A stretch of DNA of 63,988 bases from an uncultured Bacteroidales bacterium (lineage in GTDB: Bacteria > Bacteroidota > Bacteroidia > Bacteroidales > Paludibacteraceae), in assembly GCA_903901975.1 (NCBI GenBank), contig CAIUTB010000125.1, positions 1-63,988 on the forward strand. Reading direction: 5' to 3'. This document shows positions 34,977 through 44,241 of the stretch, one piece after another; the first letter of the stretch is position 1, and every line of letters starts with the position of its first letter. The notes below the pieces were generated by a model, which saw only the letters and a program-made list of their open reading frames with translations, made no database searches and was not told the origin of the DNA. The translations under genes and the position numbers were made by a program.

Positions 34977-35498
34977 TAACTTCATAAATATCTCCCAAAT
35001 AATAATTCCCCCGGTAACGCTCACATTTAGCGAGTGTTTTGTGCCAAATTGAGGAATTTCGATGCAGCCATCACAAACATCCACCACGCTTTGTTGAACA
35101 CCTTTCACTTCATTACCAAGAATTACAGCATATTTTTTTGATTTGTCCAATTTTAAGTTTGGCAACAGAGTGCTTCCTTTGGCTTGTTCGATCGCATAAA
35201 CTGTGTAACCCTGAGTTTTCAACTCGTCAACAGCAAGGTGTGTATCTTCAAAATGTTTCCAGTCGACAGTATTTTCAGCTCCGAGAGCTGTTTTGTGAAT
35301 TTCGGCATGAGGCGGTGTGCTGGTAATGCCACATAAATAAACTGCTTCCAACAAAAATGCATCAGATGTGCGAAAGATTGAACCAACATTATGCAAACTA
35401 CGCACATTATCAAGAACAACAATCAATGCTGTTTTCTTTTCTTCTTTGAATTCCTCAATGCTGAGGCGATTCATTTCGGTTATTTTGAGTTTCTTCAT
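34968..35498 (-). CDS. TrmH/SpoU-family RNA 2'-O-methyltransferase
   Basis: The SPOUT methyltransferase domain is complete in 176 residues: VLDNVRSLHNVGSIFRTSDAF (motif 1 with the conserved Asn and Arg), KYAVILGNEVKGV (motif 2) and HSLNVSVTGGIIIWEIF (motif 3 with the trefoil knot). It methylates tRNA or rRNA ribose; the target cannot be chosen from sequence. No N-terminal RNA-binding L30e-like domain is present. The last codons GCC CCC TAA come from repeat copy G. Confidence 0.9.
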   Translation of the reverse strand: MKKLKITEMNRLSIEEFKEEKKTALIVVLDNVRSLHNVGSIFRTSDAFLLEAVYLCGITSTPPHAEIHKTALGAENTVDWKHFEDTHLAVDELKTQGYTVYAIEQAKGSTLLPNLKLDKSKKYAVILGNEVKGVQQSVVDVCDGCIEIPQFGTKHSLNVSVTGGIIIWEIFMKLAP

Positions 35499-35513
35499 AA
35501 ATTCAATGTGCTA

Positions 35514-35551
35514 ATGTGCCAATGGGCCAATGAAATCAGGTATTGGCACAT
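35514..35551. repeat. Inverted repeat with GCCAAT units
   Basis: ATGTGCCAAT (35514-35523) and ATTGGCACAT (35542-35551) are perfect arms, with extra partial copies (GGGCCAAT, ATTGGCATA, CATTGGC) around them. It fills the gap between the S41 peptidase and the methyltransferase genes. Confidence 0.6.
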
Positions 35552-35563
35552 TGGCATATTGAA

Positions 35564-36571
35564 TCATTGGCTTATTATTTTTATTGCCCGTTCAATAATG
35601 GTGTCAATGCCTTTAGCCTGATCTTCAACTTTGATACTGTCGCGTACATCGGGATCAATACCCCATTCGGTGTCTTGCATGGCCGAATCGTACATGGGCG
35701 ACGAGGAGAACCGTACTAACCATCCGTTTGGCAGTTCGCTTGAAAGTGGTAAACCTCCGCCACCACCGGTTTTATCACCAACTATAATGGCATTAGGAGC
35801 TTTTTTCATGCGATTTACAAAATCGTTGGTGGCACTGTACGACATACGATTAGTAAGCACTGCAACCGGTCGCTGCCATTGAATATTTTTGCTGGCAGGT
35901 GTTTTTATTTCTACCGGTGCTGAAAAATCAGCATGTCCATCCCCTGTTTTATGACGCATATAGCCAGTTAGCGTTTCCACTTTATAAAAATACGATGCCA
36001 GTTGTTTGGAATAATCAAGCGAACCGCCTCCGTTGTTACGCACATCAATTATCAGTGCTTTGCAAGCACTGAAATAATTCATAATGTAGGCAATGTTACT
36101 GTCACTGAATGCATCCGAAAAATCATCGTAATACATATAGCCAATCGTTCCATTACTTATTTTTCCATATCGAAAACCACCAGCCAGCAGGTAATTTGAA
36201 CCCAGATACCGACTATTATATATTAATGTTGTGTTGAAATTCACAGGATAATCCTGAAACCACTTCCAGTAATGGCTTTTGTTGAAATCGGAATACAGAT
36301 TTACGTGTCCGTCTTTCAGTTCATTGAGCATATTTCCCATTAAATCAAAAAATGGGAAAGTACTTTTAACGGTATCAACTCTGGCTGCATAAATAGTATG
36401 AATCGAATCCCAGTTGATGTTTTTATAATCAAGATAGCAATATTTGCTGTCAATAATTTGCCACAGCGATTCAAAATTCCCTTTGTAGGTATTCGGCTGT
36501 TCTGCCGGCTCGTTCATACACGAAGGAAGTAAAAATACTGATAGTATGATGATTAAACTGATTTTCTTCAT
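35564..36571 (-). CDS. S41-family (C-terminal processing type) peptidase, lipoprotein
   Basis: The 335-residue lipoprotein (signal ending LLPSC) has an N-terminal helical cap and tail-specific-protease core. ALIIDVRNNGGGSLDYSKQLASYF is the oxyanion strand and loop. VLTNRMSYSATNDF carries the catalytic serine, and AIIVGDKTGGGGGLP is the conserved S41 strand with the lysine region. No PDZ domain is evident, as in several Bacteroidetes S41 proteins. It should act in the periplasm or at the cell surface. It follows the DUF3316-type gene by 40 bases. Confidence 0.88.
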   Translation of the reverse strand: MKKISLIIILSVFLLPSCMNEPAEQPNTYKGNFESLWQIIDSKYCYLDYKNINWDSIHTIYAARVDTVKSTFPFFDLMGNMLNELKDGHVNLYSDFNKSHYWKWFQDYPVNFNTTLIYNSRYLGSNYLLAGGFRYGKISNGTIGYMYYDDFSDAFSDSNIAYIMNYFSACKALIIDVRNNGGGSLDYSKQLASYFYKVETLTGYMRHKTGDGHADFSAPVEIKTPASKNIQWQRPVAVLTNRMSYSATNDFVNRMKKAPNAIIVGDKTGGGGGLPLSSELPNGWLVRFSSSPMYDSAMQDTEWGIDPDVRDSIKVEDQAKGIDTIIERAIKIISQ

Positions 36572-36611
36572 TGTATCTTATCGAAAATTGGGAATTGAAT
36601 CATTGGAAATT

Positions 36612-37463
36612 CTAGTCTTGTGTTGAAACGAAATTCTTTGGAGCTTTGTTTTTTCGTCCGGCAAAATTGAAAGTATCAAAGCTTGTTCCAACGAGCAGAC
36701 TAAACTCATTTTTGTCAAAAACTAAATCGTTAGCCGAATAGCGTAAGATTTTCATTTTTAATCCAAAACGCCAGACAGAACGATTAAACGGAACTTCAAC
36801 TGTCAGTGTACTGTTAAGTCCTCGTTTATTGTATAATGAACTGAAATGAAAAGCATCGGTCAAATTTCCCAAATCGAACATTTCGTAATACGATGCTCCT
36901 GCTTTAGGAACAAACATATAGCCTATTACCGGAGTTTGTAAAGCTAGTTGAAGTTGAAGCGTTTTATGTCGCAAGGGAATGGTATATCGTGCCAACGCAG
37001 ACAGATTCAGATTGGTTGATATATCAAGATTTACGGGATTATTGACGTTTCGTTCCATGTTTTTAAAACCAAAGTCAATATCCAAAAGTCCACCAACAAG
37101 CACTTTCAAGCCTTTTATCGGGATTACTGCATGGTAGCACATTTCCCAACCATAATTCGCACCCAGATATAACATGTCGCTGCTAACCGGGGTATTCAAC
37201 AAAATTCCAGCCTGCAGATTAAGTAAACTTTGTGTTGAAATGTTGGTATTTTCTGTAGATAAAAACCGCCGTGCTTCATTGTCGTAACTGATAGCCAACC
37301 CATCATAAGTCAAAGGTGAAAGATAGGGATCGACGAAAGACAGGGTTGAAATACCAATAGTATTGGTCTTTGAGGTCAATAAATATTTTTTATCGTCGGT
37401 GTTCTGAGCGGAAACAACCATAGTTGCAAACAAAAAAAGCAACAGAAACCTGATTTTATTCAT
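36612..37463 (-). CDS. Outer-membrane protein, DUF3316-like
   Basis: The signal peptide is MNKIRFLLLFLFATMVVSAQ. The rest alternates short amphipathic strands (TIGISTLSFVDPYLSPLTYDG, LYLGANYGWEMCYHA, LKVLVGGLLDIDFGFKN, WRFGLKMKILRYSAND) ending near FSLLVGTSFDTFNF, which suggests a small outer-membrane barrel. It resembles DUF3316 proteins of Bacteroidetes, whose function is unknown. An ATG three codons earlier (37472) is possible, but the transcription start is predicted near 37483, making either plausible. Confidence 0.7.
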   Translation of the reverse strand: MNKIRFLLLFLFATMVVSAQNTDDKKYLLTSKTNTIGISTLSFVDPYLSPLTYDGLAISYDNEARRFLSTENTNISTQSLLNLQAGILLNTPVSSDMLYLGANYGWEMCYHAVIPIKGLKVLVGGLLDIDFGFKNMERNVNNPVNLDISTNLNLSALARYTIPLRHKTLQLQLALQTPVIGYMFVPKAGASYYEMFDLGNLTDAFHFSSLYNKRGLNSTLTVEVPFNRSVWRFGLKMKILRYSANDLVFDKNEFSLLVGTSFDTFNFAGRKNKAPKNFVSTQD

Positions 37464-37489
37464 TGGATACATTTGAAGCGATTAAGTTG

Positions 37490-37497
37490 CAAAAATA
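37490..37497 (-). promoter_or_regulatory. -7 element of the DUF3316-like gene
   Basis: The minus strand reads TATTTTTG, 18 to 27 bases before the candidate start codons. The -33 box is only ATTG at a spacing of 24. Confidence 0.4.
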
Positions 37498-37538
37498 GTG
37501 AAAATATATGTAAGTAGAGTTCAATACATATTTTCAAT

Positions 37539-37582
37539 AAAAACTCCCGTTCAATTGGCATTCAATCCAACCAAAACGGGAG
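37539..37582 (-). terminator. Terminator behind ispG
   Basis: CTCCCGTT (37544-37551) and AACGGGAG (37575-37582) pair around a 23-base loop. On the minus strand TTTTTATTG follows, 22 bases after the ispG stop. Confidence 0.75.
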
Positions 37583-37604
37583 AAATTAATAATACAATGC
37601 GCTT

Positions 37605-39389
37605 TTATTCGTGCCAGTCACCGTTGACCTTAATCAAATCTATTAGTTTTTCAACCGCCTCATCTTCAGGAATATTCCGCTCCAGACACTCTTTTTTCTT
37701 ATACAGACTTACTTTGCCACGACCGGCGCCCACATACCCATAATCGGCATCGGCCATTTCACCCGGACCGTTTACAATACAGCCCATAATACCGATTTTC
37801 AGTCCGGTGAGGTGTGACGTTTTTGCTTTTATCCGTCCAACTACTGTCTGCAAATTAAACATGGTTCGACCACAACTCGGGCAGGAAATAAATTCTGTTT
37901 TTGTAACGCGAACCCGTGAAGCCTGTAAAATGCCAAATGCCACCGAATTAATTTCTTCAACCGTAATTTCCCCTTCGTTTTCGAGGAAAATACCATCGCC
38001 GAAACCATCAATAAATAGTACTCCCAAATCGGTTGCCGATTTTATCTGGAGATATTGAAGGTCATTTTCAGCGTATTTTCGACAAAGAATCACCGGAACA
38101 GTGCAACCGGCATTCAATAAGGTGTGAAAGAATGCACGCTGCTCACCCACTCCGTTTTTATGATGGGTCTGAAGTAATACCACCACATCGTTTCGTTCCA
38201 TTAAAACAGCGAGCACTGAAGGTGATAATTGAGGATAAGTTAGTTGTATAAATTTAATTTCAGCCGTATCGTGTTTTAATTCCTGAATTTTCTCAGCAGT
38301 ATAAATTGTATAGGAATTGCCGTTAGTTGACAATATTTTTCCATTCGACAAGATATAATCCGGAATGGTTGCAAAGCCACCATCGCCCGAAGCGATAACA
38401 ACCGGCACATTATCTGCACCAATAGTTCCAACCGCATGGGTTTTGCGACGATTGTATTCAAATCTGTTATGCAGTAAGTTTTCAGTAGCCAGGATGGGTT
38501 CATGTCCGACACGCTCCGAAGTGTAAGCCACTAATAACCGACCAACCGGAACTTCAACTTCAGGATCTTCGCTGAGTGAAACGCGAATAGTATTGCCAAT
38601 GCCATCACTCAATAAGCCACCAATTCCAACAGCTGATTTAATACGACCATCTTCACCATCTCCCGCTTCGGTAACTCCCAAATGCAACGGGTAATTAAAG
38701 CCATATTTCGCCATTTCTTCAACCAGTAGGCGTACGGTTTGTACCATCATCACGGTGTTTGAGGTTTTCATGGAAATTACCACATCGTGAAAATTTTCTT
38801 CGTTGCAAATGTTCAGAAACTCCATACACGATTCTACCATTCCACGTGACGTATCACCATAACGGTTCATCATACGTTCACTCAGTGAACCATGATTTAT
38901 CCCCAGACGAATGGCTGTTTTATGTTGTTTGCAAATTTTCAGGAAAGGAATAAAACGAGCTCTAACTTTTTGATATTCAGTTTCAAATTCATCATCCGTA
39001 TAATCAGAAGTGTCGCCAATTTTAATGCTACCCACATAATTTCCAGGGTTAATGCGCACCTTCTCAACCTGAGTTGCTGCCACATCGGCCGCATTGGCAT
39101 TAAAATGAATATCAGCCACCAAAGGCACTTCACAACCTTTTTCACGCAAAGCAGTATGAATTTTACCAATACTTTCGGCTTCGCGAATTCCCTGCGTTGT
39201 GAACCGTACAATATCGCCTCCGGCTTCCACAATCCGCAAGCACTGAGCTACTGAATTTTCAATATCATTGGTGTCGGTATTGGCCATCGATTGAACACGA
39301 ACAGGCTGATTTCCACCTAATAAAAGTTTTCCAATATGAATCGTATCCGAAATACGACGGTTATAATTAAACTGATTGAGTTTCCACAT
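37605..39389 (-). CDS. ispG: 4-Hydroxy-3-methylbut-2-enyl diphosphate synthase (long form)
   Basis: IspG catalyses the penultimate step of the MEP isoprenoid pathway. At 594 residues it is the long form with a central insert found in Bacteroidetes, Chlamydiae and plants. The N-terminal TIM barrel shows QPVRVQSMANTDTND, GGDIVRFTTQG, PLVADIHFNA and VRINPGN. The C-terminal cluster domain has CPSCGRT and IGIMGCIVNGPGEMADADYGYVGA, with three cysteines for the [4Fe-4S] cluster. Menaquinone side chains made by MenA (8835-9788) depend on this pathway. It is monocistronic, with a perfect promoter and a terminator. Confidence 0.97.
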   Translation of the reverse strand: MWKLNQFNYNRRISDTIHIGKLLLGGNQPVRVQSMANTDTNDIENSVAQCLRIVEAGGDIVRFTTQGIREAESIGKIHTALREKGCEVPLVADIHFNANAADVAATQVEKVRINPGNYVGSIKIGDTSDYTDDEFETEYQKVRARFIPFLKICKQHKTAIRLGINHGSLSERMMNRYGDTSRGMVESCMEFLNICNEENFHDVVISMKTSNTVMMVQTVRLLVEEMAKYGFNYPLHLGVTEAGDGEDGRIKSAVGIGGLLSDGIGNTIRVSLSEDPEVEVPVGRLLVAYTSERVGHEPILATENLLHNRFEYNRRKTHAVGTIGADNVPVVIASGDGGFATIPDYILSNGKILSTNGNSYTIYTAEKIQELKHDTAEIKFIQLTYPQLSPSVLAVLMERNDVVVLLQTHHKNGVGEQRAFFHTLLNAGCTVPVILCRKYAENDLQYLQIKSATDLGVLFIDGFGDGIFLENEGEITVEEINSVAFGILQASRVRVTKTEFISCPSCGRTMFNLQTVVGRIKAKTSHLTGLKIGIMGCIVNGPGEMADADYGYVGAGRGKVSLYKKKECLERNIPEDEAVEKLIDLIKVNGDWHE

Positions 39390-39432
39390 ATTTGAGTTTG
39401 AAAGTTTTTAAAGTAAAAAGTTCAATTGAGCA

Positions 39433-39464
39433 CAAAAATACTCATTTTGACAATGAAACGCAAA
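39433..39464 (-). promoter_or_regulatory. Promoter of ispG
   Basis: Minus-strand TTTG (39461-39464), exactly 20 bases, TATTTTTG (39433-39440). The leader is about 37 bases. Confidence 0.7.
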
Positions 39465-39516
39465 TGAGCAAAAAAAGTTGAGAAACAGGGATGAAAAAAA
39501 CAATAGAACTCTATTT

Positions 39517-39550
39517 TTTGAACACTTTTTACTAAAAAGCCTTACCTTTG
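39517..39550 (+). promoter_or_regulatory. Promoter of the SulP transporter gene
   Basis: TTTG (39517-39520), 22 bases, TACCTTTG (39543-39550). The predicted transcript starts near 39557, so the in-frame GTG at 39548 cannot be the start codon. Confidence 0.6.
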
Positions 39551-39574
39551 CAGTGCTTATTAATCCGTATCAAA

Positions 39575-41254
39575 ATGAAAATCCATTTTCAGCCCAAATT
39601 ATTCAGTACGCTCAAAAATTACACAAAAGAGCAGTTTTATGCCGACGTTATGGCCGGTGTTATTGTAGGAATTGTCGCTTTACCGTTAGCTATCGCATTT
39701 GGTATTGCTTCTGGTGTTACGCCTGAAAAAGGAATTTTTACAGCCATTATTGCCGGATTTATTATTTCATTTTTTGGTGGCAGTAAAGTCCAGATTGGTG
39801 GTCCTACCGGAGCATTTATCGTCATTGTTTACGGCATTGTTCAGCAATTTGGTGTTGCCGGACTGGCTATTGCTACCATGATTGCGGGCGTTATGCTTAT
39901 TGCTATGGGATTGCTCAAACTCGGTACGGTTATTAAATTCATTCCCTATCCGGTTATTGTAGGATTTACCAGCGGAATTGCGTTGACTATTTTTGCTACT
40001 CAGATTAAAGATTTATTCGGCTTACATATTGCCAAAGTTCCGGCTGATTTTATCAGCAAATGGGTTGTTTATGGACAACATTTCGACACAGTGAATTTCT
40101 GGGCATTGGCTGTGGGCATTATTTCCGTTGTTATTATTGCTATTACGCCTAAGTTCTCAAAGAAAATTCCCGGATCGCTGATTGCGATAGTCGTGATGAC
40201 TGTAATTGTGTATTTCTTACGTAATAAATTCGGTATTGCTGGGATCGAAACCATTGGCGACCGGTTTACGATTGATCCATCGTTACCCAAAGCTGCTACA
40301 CCTCAAATTGACTTTGCTGCTATTCGTATGTTGCTTCCCACCGCCTTTACCATTGCCATGCTGGGTGCCATTGAATCTCTGCTTTCGGCAACTGTAGCCG
40401 ATGGTGTGATTGGCGATAAACATCATTCAAATACCGAACTTATTGCACAGGGAATTGCCAATATCGTCGCACCAATTTTCGGTGGAATTCCTGCTACAGG
40501 AGCTATTGCTCGTACTATGACTAATATCAATAACGGCGCCCGAACTCCGGTTGCTGGTATTATACATGCCGTGGTTCTTGCACTAATTTTGCTTTTCCTG
40601 GGTGGACTCACCAAACATATTCCAATGGCTTGTCTGGCTGGCGTGTTGGTTATTGTGGCTTACAATATGAGTGAATGGCGGACGTTCAAAGGCTTGTTGA
40701 AAAATGCCAAATCGGATGTGGCAGTTTTGCTGACTACTTTCTTTTTGACTGTAATTTTCGACCTGACCATTGCCATAGAAATCGGTCTTCTAATGGCAGC
40801 TGTACTGTTTATTCGTCGTATTTCCGAAACGTCGTCTATTTCTGTTTTCAAGGAAAAAGTGAAAGAAGCCGACTTTGTGGAAGGAAGTGCTGATACCGAA
40901 AAACTGTCTGTCCCAAAAGGCGTGGAGGTCTACGAAATTGAAGGTCCGTTCTTCTTTGGTGTGGCTAATAAGTTTGAAGAAACCATGAAGACCCTTAGCG
41001 ACCGTAATAAAGTGCAGATTATTCGTATGCGAAAAGTGCCTTTTATGGATTCCACCGGTGCGCATAACCTTAAGAACCTTATTCAGTCCGCACAAAAAGA
41101 TAAAGTTACGATTCTGCTTTCGGGTGTAAATGAAAACGTTCATGCTGTGTTGGAGAAAAACGGAATTGTAGAACTACTTGGTACGACTAATGTGTGTAGC
41201 AATATCAATGAAGCACTCGCCCGAGCCGAAGAAATAGTCAAAGTGAAGAAATAA
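39575..41254 (+). CDS. SulP-family anion transporter with STAS domain
   Basis: The 559-residue inner-membrane carrier has the SLC26/SulP fold with about 12-14 spans. The signature region is YADVMAGVIVGIVALPLAIAFGIASGV, followed by KVQIGGPTGAFIVI, VGFTSGIALTIFATQIKDLFG and TGAIARTMTNINNGARTPVAG. The cytosolic STAS domain at the C-terminus (EVYEIEGPFFFGVANKFE, RMRKVPFMDSTGAHNLK) is intact. Substrates in the family include sulfate, bicarbonate and dicarboxylates; the choice here is open, and no carbonic anhydrase is fused. The start is set by the promoter. Confidence 0.93.
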   Translation: MKIHFQPKLFSTLKNYTKEQFYADVMAGVIVGIVALPLAIAFGIASGVTPEKGIFTAIIAGFIISFFGGSKVQIGGPTGAFIVIVYGIVQQFGVAGLAIATMIAGVMLIAMGLLKLGTVIKFIPYPVIVGFTSGIALTIFATQIKDLFGLHIAKVPADFISKWVVYGQHFDTVNFWALAVGIISVVIIAITPKFSKKIPGSLIAIVVMTVIVYFLRNKFGIAGIETIGDRFTIDPSLPKAATPQIDFAAIRMLLPTAFTIAMLGAIESLLSATVADGVIGDKHHSNTELIAQGIANIVAPIFGGIPATGAIARTMTNINNGARTPVAGIIHAVVLALILLFLGGLTKHIPMACLAGVLVIVAYNMSEWRTFKGLLKNAKSDVAVLLTTFFLTVIFDLTIAIEIGLLMAAVLFIRRISETSSISVFKEKVKEADFVEGSADTEKLSVPKGVEVYEIEGPFFFGVANKFEETMKTLSDRNKVQIIRMRKVPFMDSTGAHNLKNLIQSAQKDKVTILLSGVNENVHAVLEKNGIVELLGTTNVCSNINEALARAEEIVKVKK

Positions 41255-41348
41255 TCAGGATGTCAAAACAAGGATTTTCCACAAAAAACCACAAAACATT
41301 TTACTAATTCAAAGCAAAAGCGTATTTTTGTATAGATTTTTTTGAAAA

Positions 41349-41642
41349 ATGACCAATAAATACGAAGAACTGATACACGCGTTTGAAACCAAACTGCGAA
41401 AACTGATTTCGGAATACAAGTCATTGCAAGAACAAAACTCCCTGCTAACGACTGAATTAGACCGAAAGCAAACGGATTTAATGAAAGCACATCAGGAGAT
41501 ATTGGAACTTCGAAAAAATTACGACCATTTACAAATGGCAAGTAACTTAAGCGGTTCGGAAGCAGAAAAAGCCGAATCGAAAAAGAAAATTGCCGGAATG
41601 GTGCGGGAAATTGACAAATGTTTAGCTCTTTTGGATGAATAG
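41349..41642 (+). CDS. Small coiled-coil protein upstream of zapA
   Basis: The 97 residues are almost wholly alpha-helical with heptads (YEELIHAFETKLRKLISEYKSLQEQNSLLTTEL, then EILELRKNYDHLQMA). A gap follows and then a second helix, KKKIAGMVREIDKCLALLDE. There is no signal or membrane span. It ends 5 bases before zapA, so the two are cotranscribed. The layout suggests a division-associated partner, similar in size to ZapB-type coiled coils, but homology is not claimed. Confidence 0.75.
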   Translation: MTNKYEELIHAFETKLRKLISEYKSLQEQNSLLTTELDRKQTDLMKAHQEILELRKNYDHLQMASNLSGSEAEKAESKKKIAGMVREIDKCLALLDE

Positions 41643-41647
41643 AGCTT

Positions 41648-41941
41648 ATGAAAGACGATAAATTCACAATAAATGTTCAGATTAGTGGCTTGCGAATGCC
41701 ATTAAATATTCCCCGTAAAGACGAGGAATTATATCGGAAAGCAGAAAAAATGGTTAATACCTATCTGAATCAATTTCAGAAACTGTACAACCAACGTCCG
41801 TCTGAAGAAATACTTATTATGGTGGCATTTCAAATTGCAGTTATTGTGTCGAAACAGGAACTGAATGAAGATAAGGTGCCATTGGCTGAAAAAATTATGG
41901 AATTGGATGAAGAACTAAAGCAATTGTTGTCCAATAAGTAA
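41648..41941 (+). CDS. zapA: Cell division protein ZapA
   Basis: ZapA bundles FtsZ filaments at the division ring. The 97-residue protein has the N-terminal strand-helix domain (FTINVQISGLRMPLNIPRKDEELYRKAEKMVNTYLNQF), then a C-terminal coiled coil (ILIMVAFQIAVIVSKQELNEDKV, MELDEELKQLL). Size and order are as in other ZapA proteins. It precedes the candidate RNA and rny. Confidence 0.88.
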   Translation: MKDDKFTINVQISGLRMPLNIPRKDEELYRKAEKMVNTYLNQFQKLYNQRPSEEILIMVAFQIAVIVSKQELNEDKVPLAEKIMELDEELKQLLSNK

Positions 41942-41955
41942 TATCGTTTTTTAGA

Positions 41956-42040
41956 TACATTTAAAACCCGCATTAGCTTGTAAAAGGAAGATTTCCGGTC
42001 TATTGGGATTCTTTTGGTTGCAATGTCAATGCGTTTTTTT
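41956..42040 (+). ncRNA. Candidate 6S-like RNA between zapA and rny
   Basis: A near-consensus -7 element TACATTTA (41956-41963) precedes a sequence whose ends pair. GCATT (41970-41974) pairs with AATGC (42028-42032), and CTTG (41977-41980) pairs with CAA..G (42021-42025, one bulge). Inside are an open region and an upper stem (AAAAG with CTTTT, TCC with GGGA). A run of seven T follows at 42034-42040. The long imperfect hairpin with a central opening, and the place behind zapA, recall 6S RNA, which follows zapA in E. coli. The length of about 65-70 nt is short for 6S RNA, so the identity is uncertain; the structure and T-run are seen directly. Confidence 0.4.
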
Positions 42041-42091
42041 ATTTCAGGAATTAACTAAACAGTATAAATTATTAATCTTTAAACTATCAAT

Positions 42092-43612
42092 ATGGTAAAC
42101 GTCATAATCGGATTGATTGCTTTTGTGATAGGCAGTGGAGGTGCTTTTGCACTTTTGCGCTTTGTCAACAAACGAGCAGTTGTAGAAGCAGCGGCAGAGG
42201 CCGAACTGCTTAAGAAAAATAAGCTTATCGAGGCAAAAGAAAAATTTATTGCTCTGAAAGCGGAACACGAACAACAGGTTCAGGAACGAAATGCTAAAGT
42301 TCAGGAACGTGAAGTGAAACTTCAACAACGCGAAATGCAGCTGAACCAGAAACAAAGTGAAGTTCAACGCAAAATCAATGAAGTAGATGCCTTGAAAGAC
42401 AGTAATGAACAACAGGTTCATGCCCTGGAAATTAAGAAAAAAGAACTTGAACATCTTCAACATCAAACACAAGCAGAATTAGAAACGATCTCTGGGCTAT
42501 CTGCAGAGCAAGCCAAAGAGCGATTGGTGGAAGCACTGAAAGAAGAAGCCAAAACCAATGCCATGTCATACATTAATGACATTATGGAAGAGGCCAAAAT
42601 GACTGCTAATAAAGAAGCTAAAAAGATTGTGGTTCAAAGTATTCAACGAGTAGCTACCGAAACTGCTATTGAAAACTCGGTTACCGTTTTCCATATCGAA
42701 TCGGACGAAATTAAAGGACGTATAATCGGTCGTGAAGGACGTAATATTCGTGCATTGGAAGCAGCCACAGGTGTTGAAATTATTGTCGACGACACCCCTG
42801 AAGCTATTGTACTTTCAGCATTTGACCCTGTTCGTCGCGAAATTGCCCGTTTATCCTTACACCAATTGGTAACCGACGGTCGTATTCACCCCGCTCGTAT
42901 TGAGGAAGTGGTAACAAAAGTGCGCAAGCAAGTTGAAGAAGAAATTATTGAAATTGGGAAACGTACCACTATCGATCTGGGTATTCACGGATTGCATCCT
43001 GAATTGATTCGTATGGTGGGTAAAATGAAATACCGCTCATCGTACGGACAAAACCTGCTGCAACACTCGCGTGAAGTAGCAAACCTATGTGCCACAATGG
43101 CTTCGGAACTTGGATTGAATCCTAAAAAAGCAAAACGTGCCGGATTGTTGCACGATATTGGTAAAGTACCGGATGATGAGCCCGAATTGCCACATGCAAT
43201 ACTTGGTATGCGTTTGTGTGAAAAATACAAAGAAAAACCGGATATTTGTAATGCTGTAGGCGCTCACCACGATGAGGTAGAAATGGAAACACTAATTGCA
43301 CCTATCGTGCAGGTTTGCGATGCTATTTCAGGTGCCCGTCCGGGTGCCCGTCGTGAAATTGTGGAAGCCTATGTAAAACGATTGAACGATTTAGAAGCGT
43401 TGGCATTATCTTACCCCGGCGTACTTAAAACTTATGCCATTCAGGCTGGTCGTGAATTACGCGTGATTGTAGGTGCCGACAAACTCGACGATAAAGAAAC
43501 CGAATTATTGTCGTTCGATATTGCGAAAAAAGTACAAGACGAAATGACCTATCCGGGTCAGGTGAAAATTACCGTTATCAGAGAGACGAGAGCGGTAAGT
43601 TATGCAAAATAG
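42092..43612 (+). CDS. rny: Ribonuclease Y
   Basis: RNase Y is a membrane-anchored endoribonuclease that starts mRNA decay. The 506 residues show an N-terminal span ([19 protein letters not shown]), a long coiled coil to about residue 190, a KH domain with [22 protein letters not shown], and an HD domain with [20 protein letters not shown] and GAHHDEVE, the metal-binding residues. Length and order are normal. It is followed by tmRNA. Confidence 0.97.
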   Translation: MVNVIIGLIAFVIGSGGAFALLRFVNKRAVVEAAAEAELLKKNKLIEAKEKFIALKAEHEQQVQERNAKVQEREVKLQQREMQLNQKQSEVQRKINEVDALKDSNEQQVHALEIKKKELEHLQHQTQAELETISGLSAEQAKERLVEALKEEAKTNAMSYINDIMEEAKMTANKEAKKIVVQSIQRVATETAIENSVTVFHIESDEIKGRIIGREGRNIRALEAATGVEIIVDDTPEAIVLSAFDPVRREIARLSLHQLVTDGRIHPARIEEVVTKVRKQVEEEIIEIGKRTTIDLGIHGLHPELIRMVGKMKYRSSYGQNLLQHSREVANLCATMASELGLNPKKAKRAGLLHDIGKVPDDEPELPHAILGMRLCEKYKEKPDICNAVGAHHDEVEMETLIAPIVQVCDAISGARPGARREIVEAYVKRLNDLEALALSYPGVLKTYAIQAGRELRVIVGADKLDDKETELLSFDIAKKVQDEMTYPGQVKITVIRETRAVSYAK

Positions 43613-43682
43613 TTGATAGTTTTTAGATGTCAATTGATAGTTTGTTCTGTTCACTGATAACTGTTCATTGTAAATTGAAAAA

Positions 43683-44075
43683 GGGGCTGTTTGGTTTTGA
43701 CAGCAGGTAGAAAGGGTAAGTAAGCATGTCGAGCATTGAGAAAGCGGCTCGTTAATCTCGGATCTCAAACAACTAACTGGCGAAAATTCTTACGCTCTTG
43801 CTGCTTAATCGAATCAAGTAGATTAAGCTTAATTCCGGTACTAGGTGCTGGAACGGGACATTTCCCTAAGGCCGTCGCTCCGAGGCTAAAGATATGGAAA
43901 TGCAGCTAAATCGGGGATAGTCGTGCTTAGCCTTGGAGGCACGATGAAATAAAAAGGATAAGGTGCAGATTGGTGGCTTTGGTCTTGCCTGCGCACGAAA
44001 ACTTAAGCGAAGATAAACATGTAGAAAGCTTATTATTTCCTTGTTTGGACGAGGGTTCGACTCCCTCCAGCTCCA
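43683..44075 (+). ncRNA. ssrA: Transfer-messenger RNA
   Basis: tmRNA rescues stalled ribosomes and tags the unfinished protein for proteolysis. The 5' GGGGCTG pairs with the 3' CAGCTCC, including the G3-U wobble read by alanyl-tRNA synthetase. A T-arm GAGGGTTCGACTCCCTC (44051-44067) is present. The tag frame runs from GGC at 43779 to TAA at 43806-43808 and encodes GENSYALAA, close to Bacteroidetes tags such as GENNYALAA. The CCA end is not encoded (the sequence after the discriminator A is CAA). The gene is one piece of about 393 nt. A weak promoter (TCTG, 21 bases, TAAATTGA) precedes it. Confidence 0.95.
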
Positions 44076-44085
44076 CAAAAACAAA

Positions 44086-44119
44086 AAACACCTGTTATTC
44101 TATTGAATAACAGGTGTTT
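44086..44119. terminator. Terminator of tmRNA (bidirectional)
   Basis: AAACACCTGTTATT and AATAACAGGTGTTT are perfect 14-base arms with a 6-base loop. The stem lies between the tmRNA 3' end and the convergent beta-glucosidase remnant. Confidence 0.88.
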
Positions 44120-44145
44120 AAAATTTAAAGAAGAATTTTTATTTT

Positions 44146-44241
44146 TTATTTTACTATTTCAAACTCGCCCTTCAGTTTTATATCTTCGGAACTGCTTCCA
44201 ATCCAAACTTCAAATTTTCCGGGTTCAACTGTCCAATGCAT
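44146..44241 (-). pseudogene. Remnant of a GH3 beta-glucosidase (C-terminal 31 residues)
   Basis: The minus strand encodes WTVEPGKFEVWIGSSSEDIK and then LKGEFEIVK with a TAA at 44146-44148. This is the end of the fibronectin-type-III-like domain that closes GH3 glucosidases (pattern W-EPG-F-V-GSSS-DI-L). All catalytic domains are gone. The reading frame stops matching at 44236-44241, exactly where the plus-strand regulator fragment begins. This is a truncated gene and cannot be active. Confidence 0.7.

Noticed and set aside
39548-39574. Earlier start of the SulP transporter at GTG 39548
   Set aside because: It overlaps the promoter -7 element, so it would not be in the transcript.
44076-44078. 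Genome-encoded CCA at the tmRNA 3' end
   Set aside because: The bases after the discriminator A are CAA, so CCA must be added after transcription.
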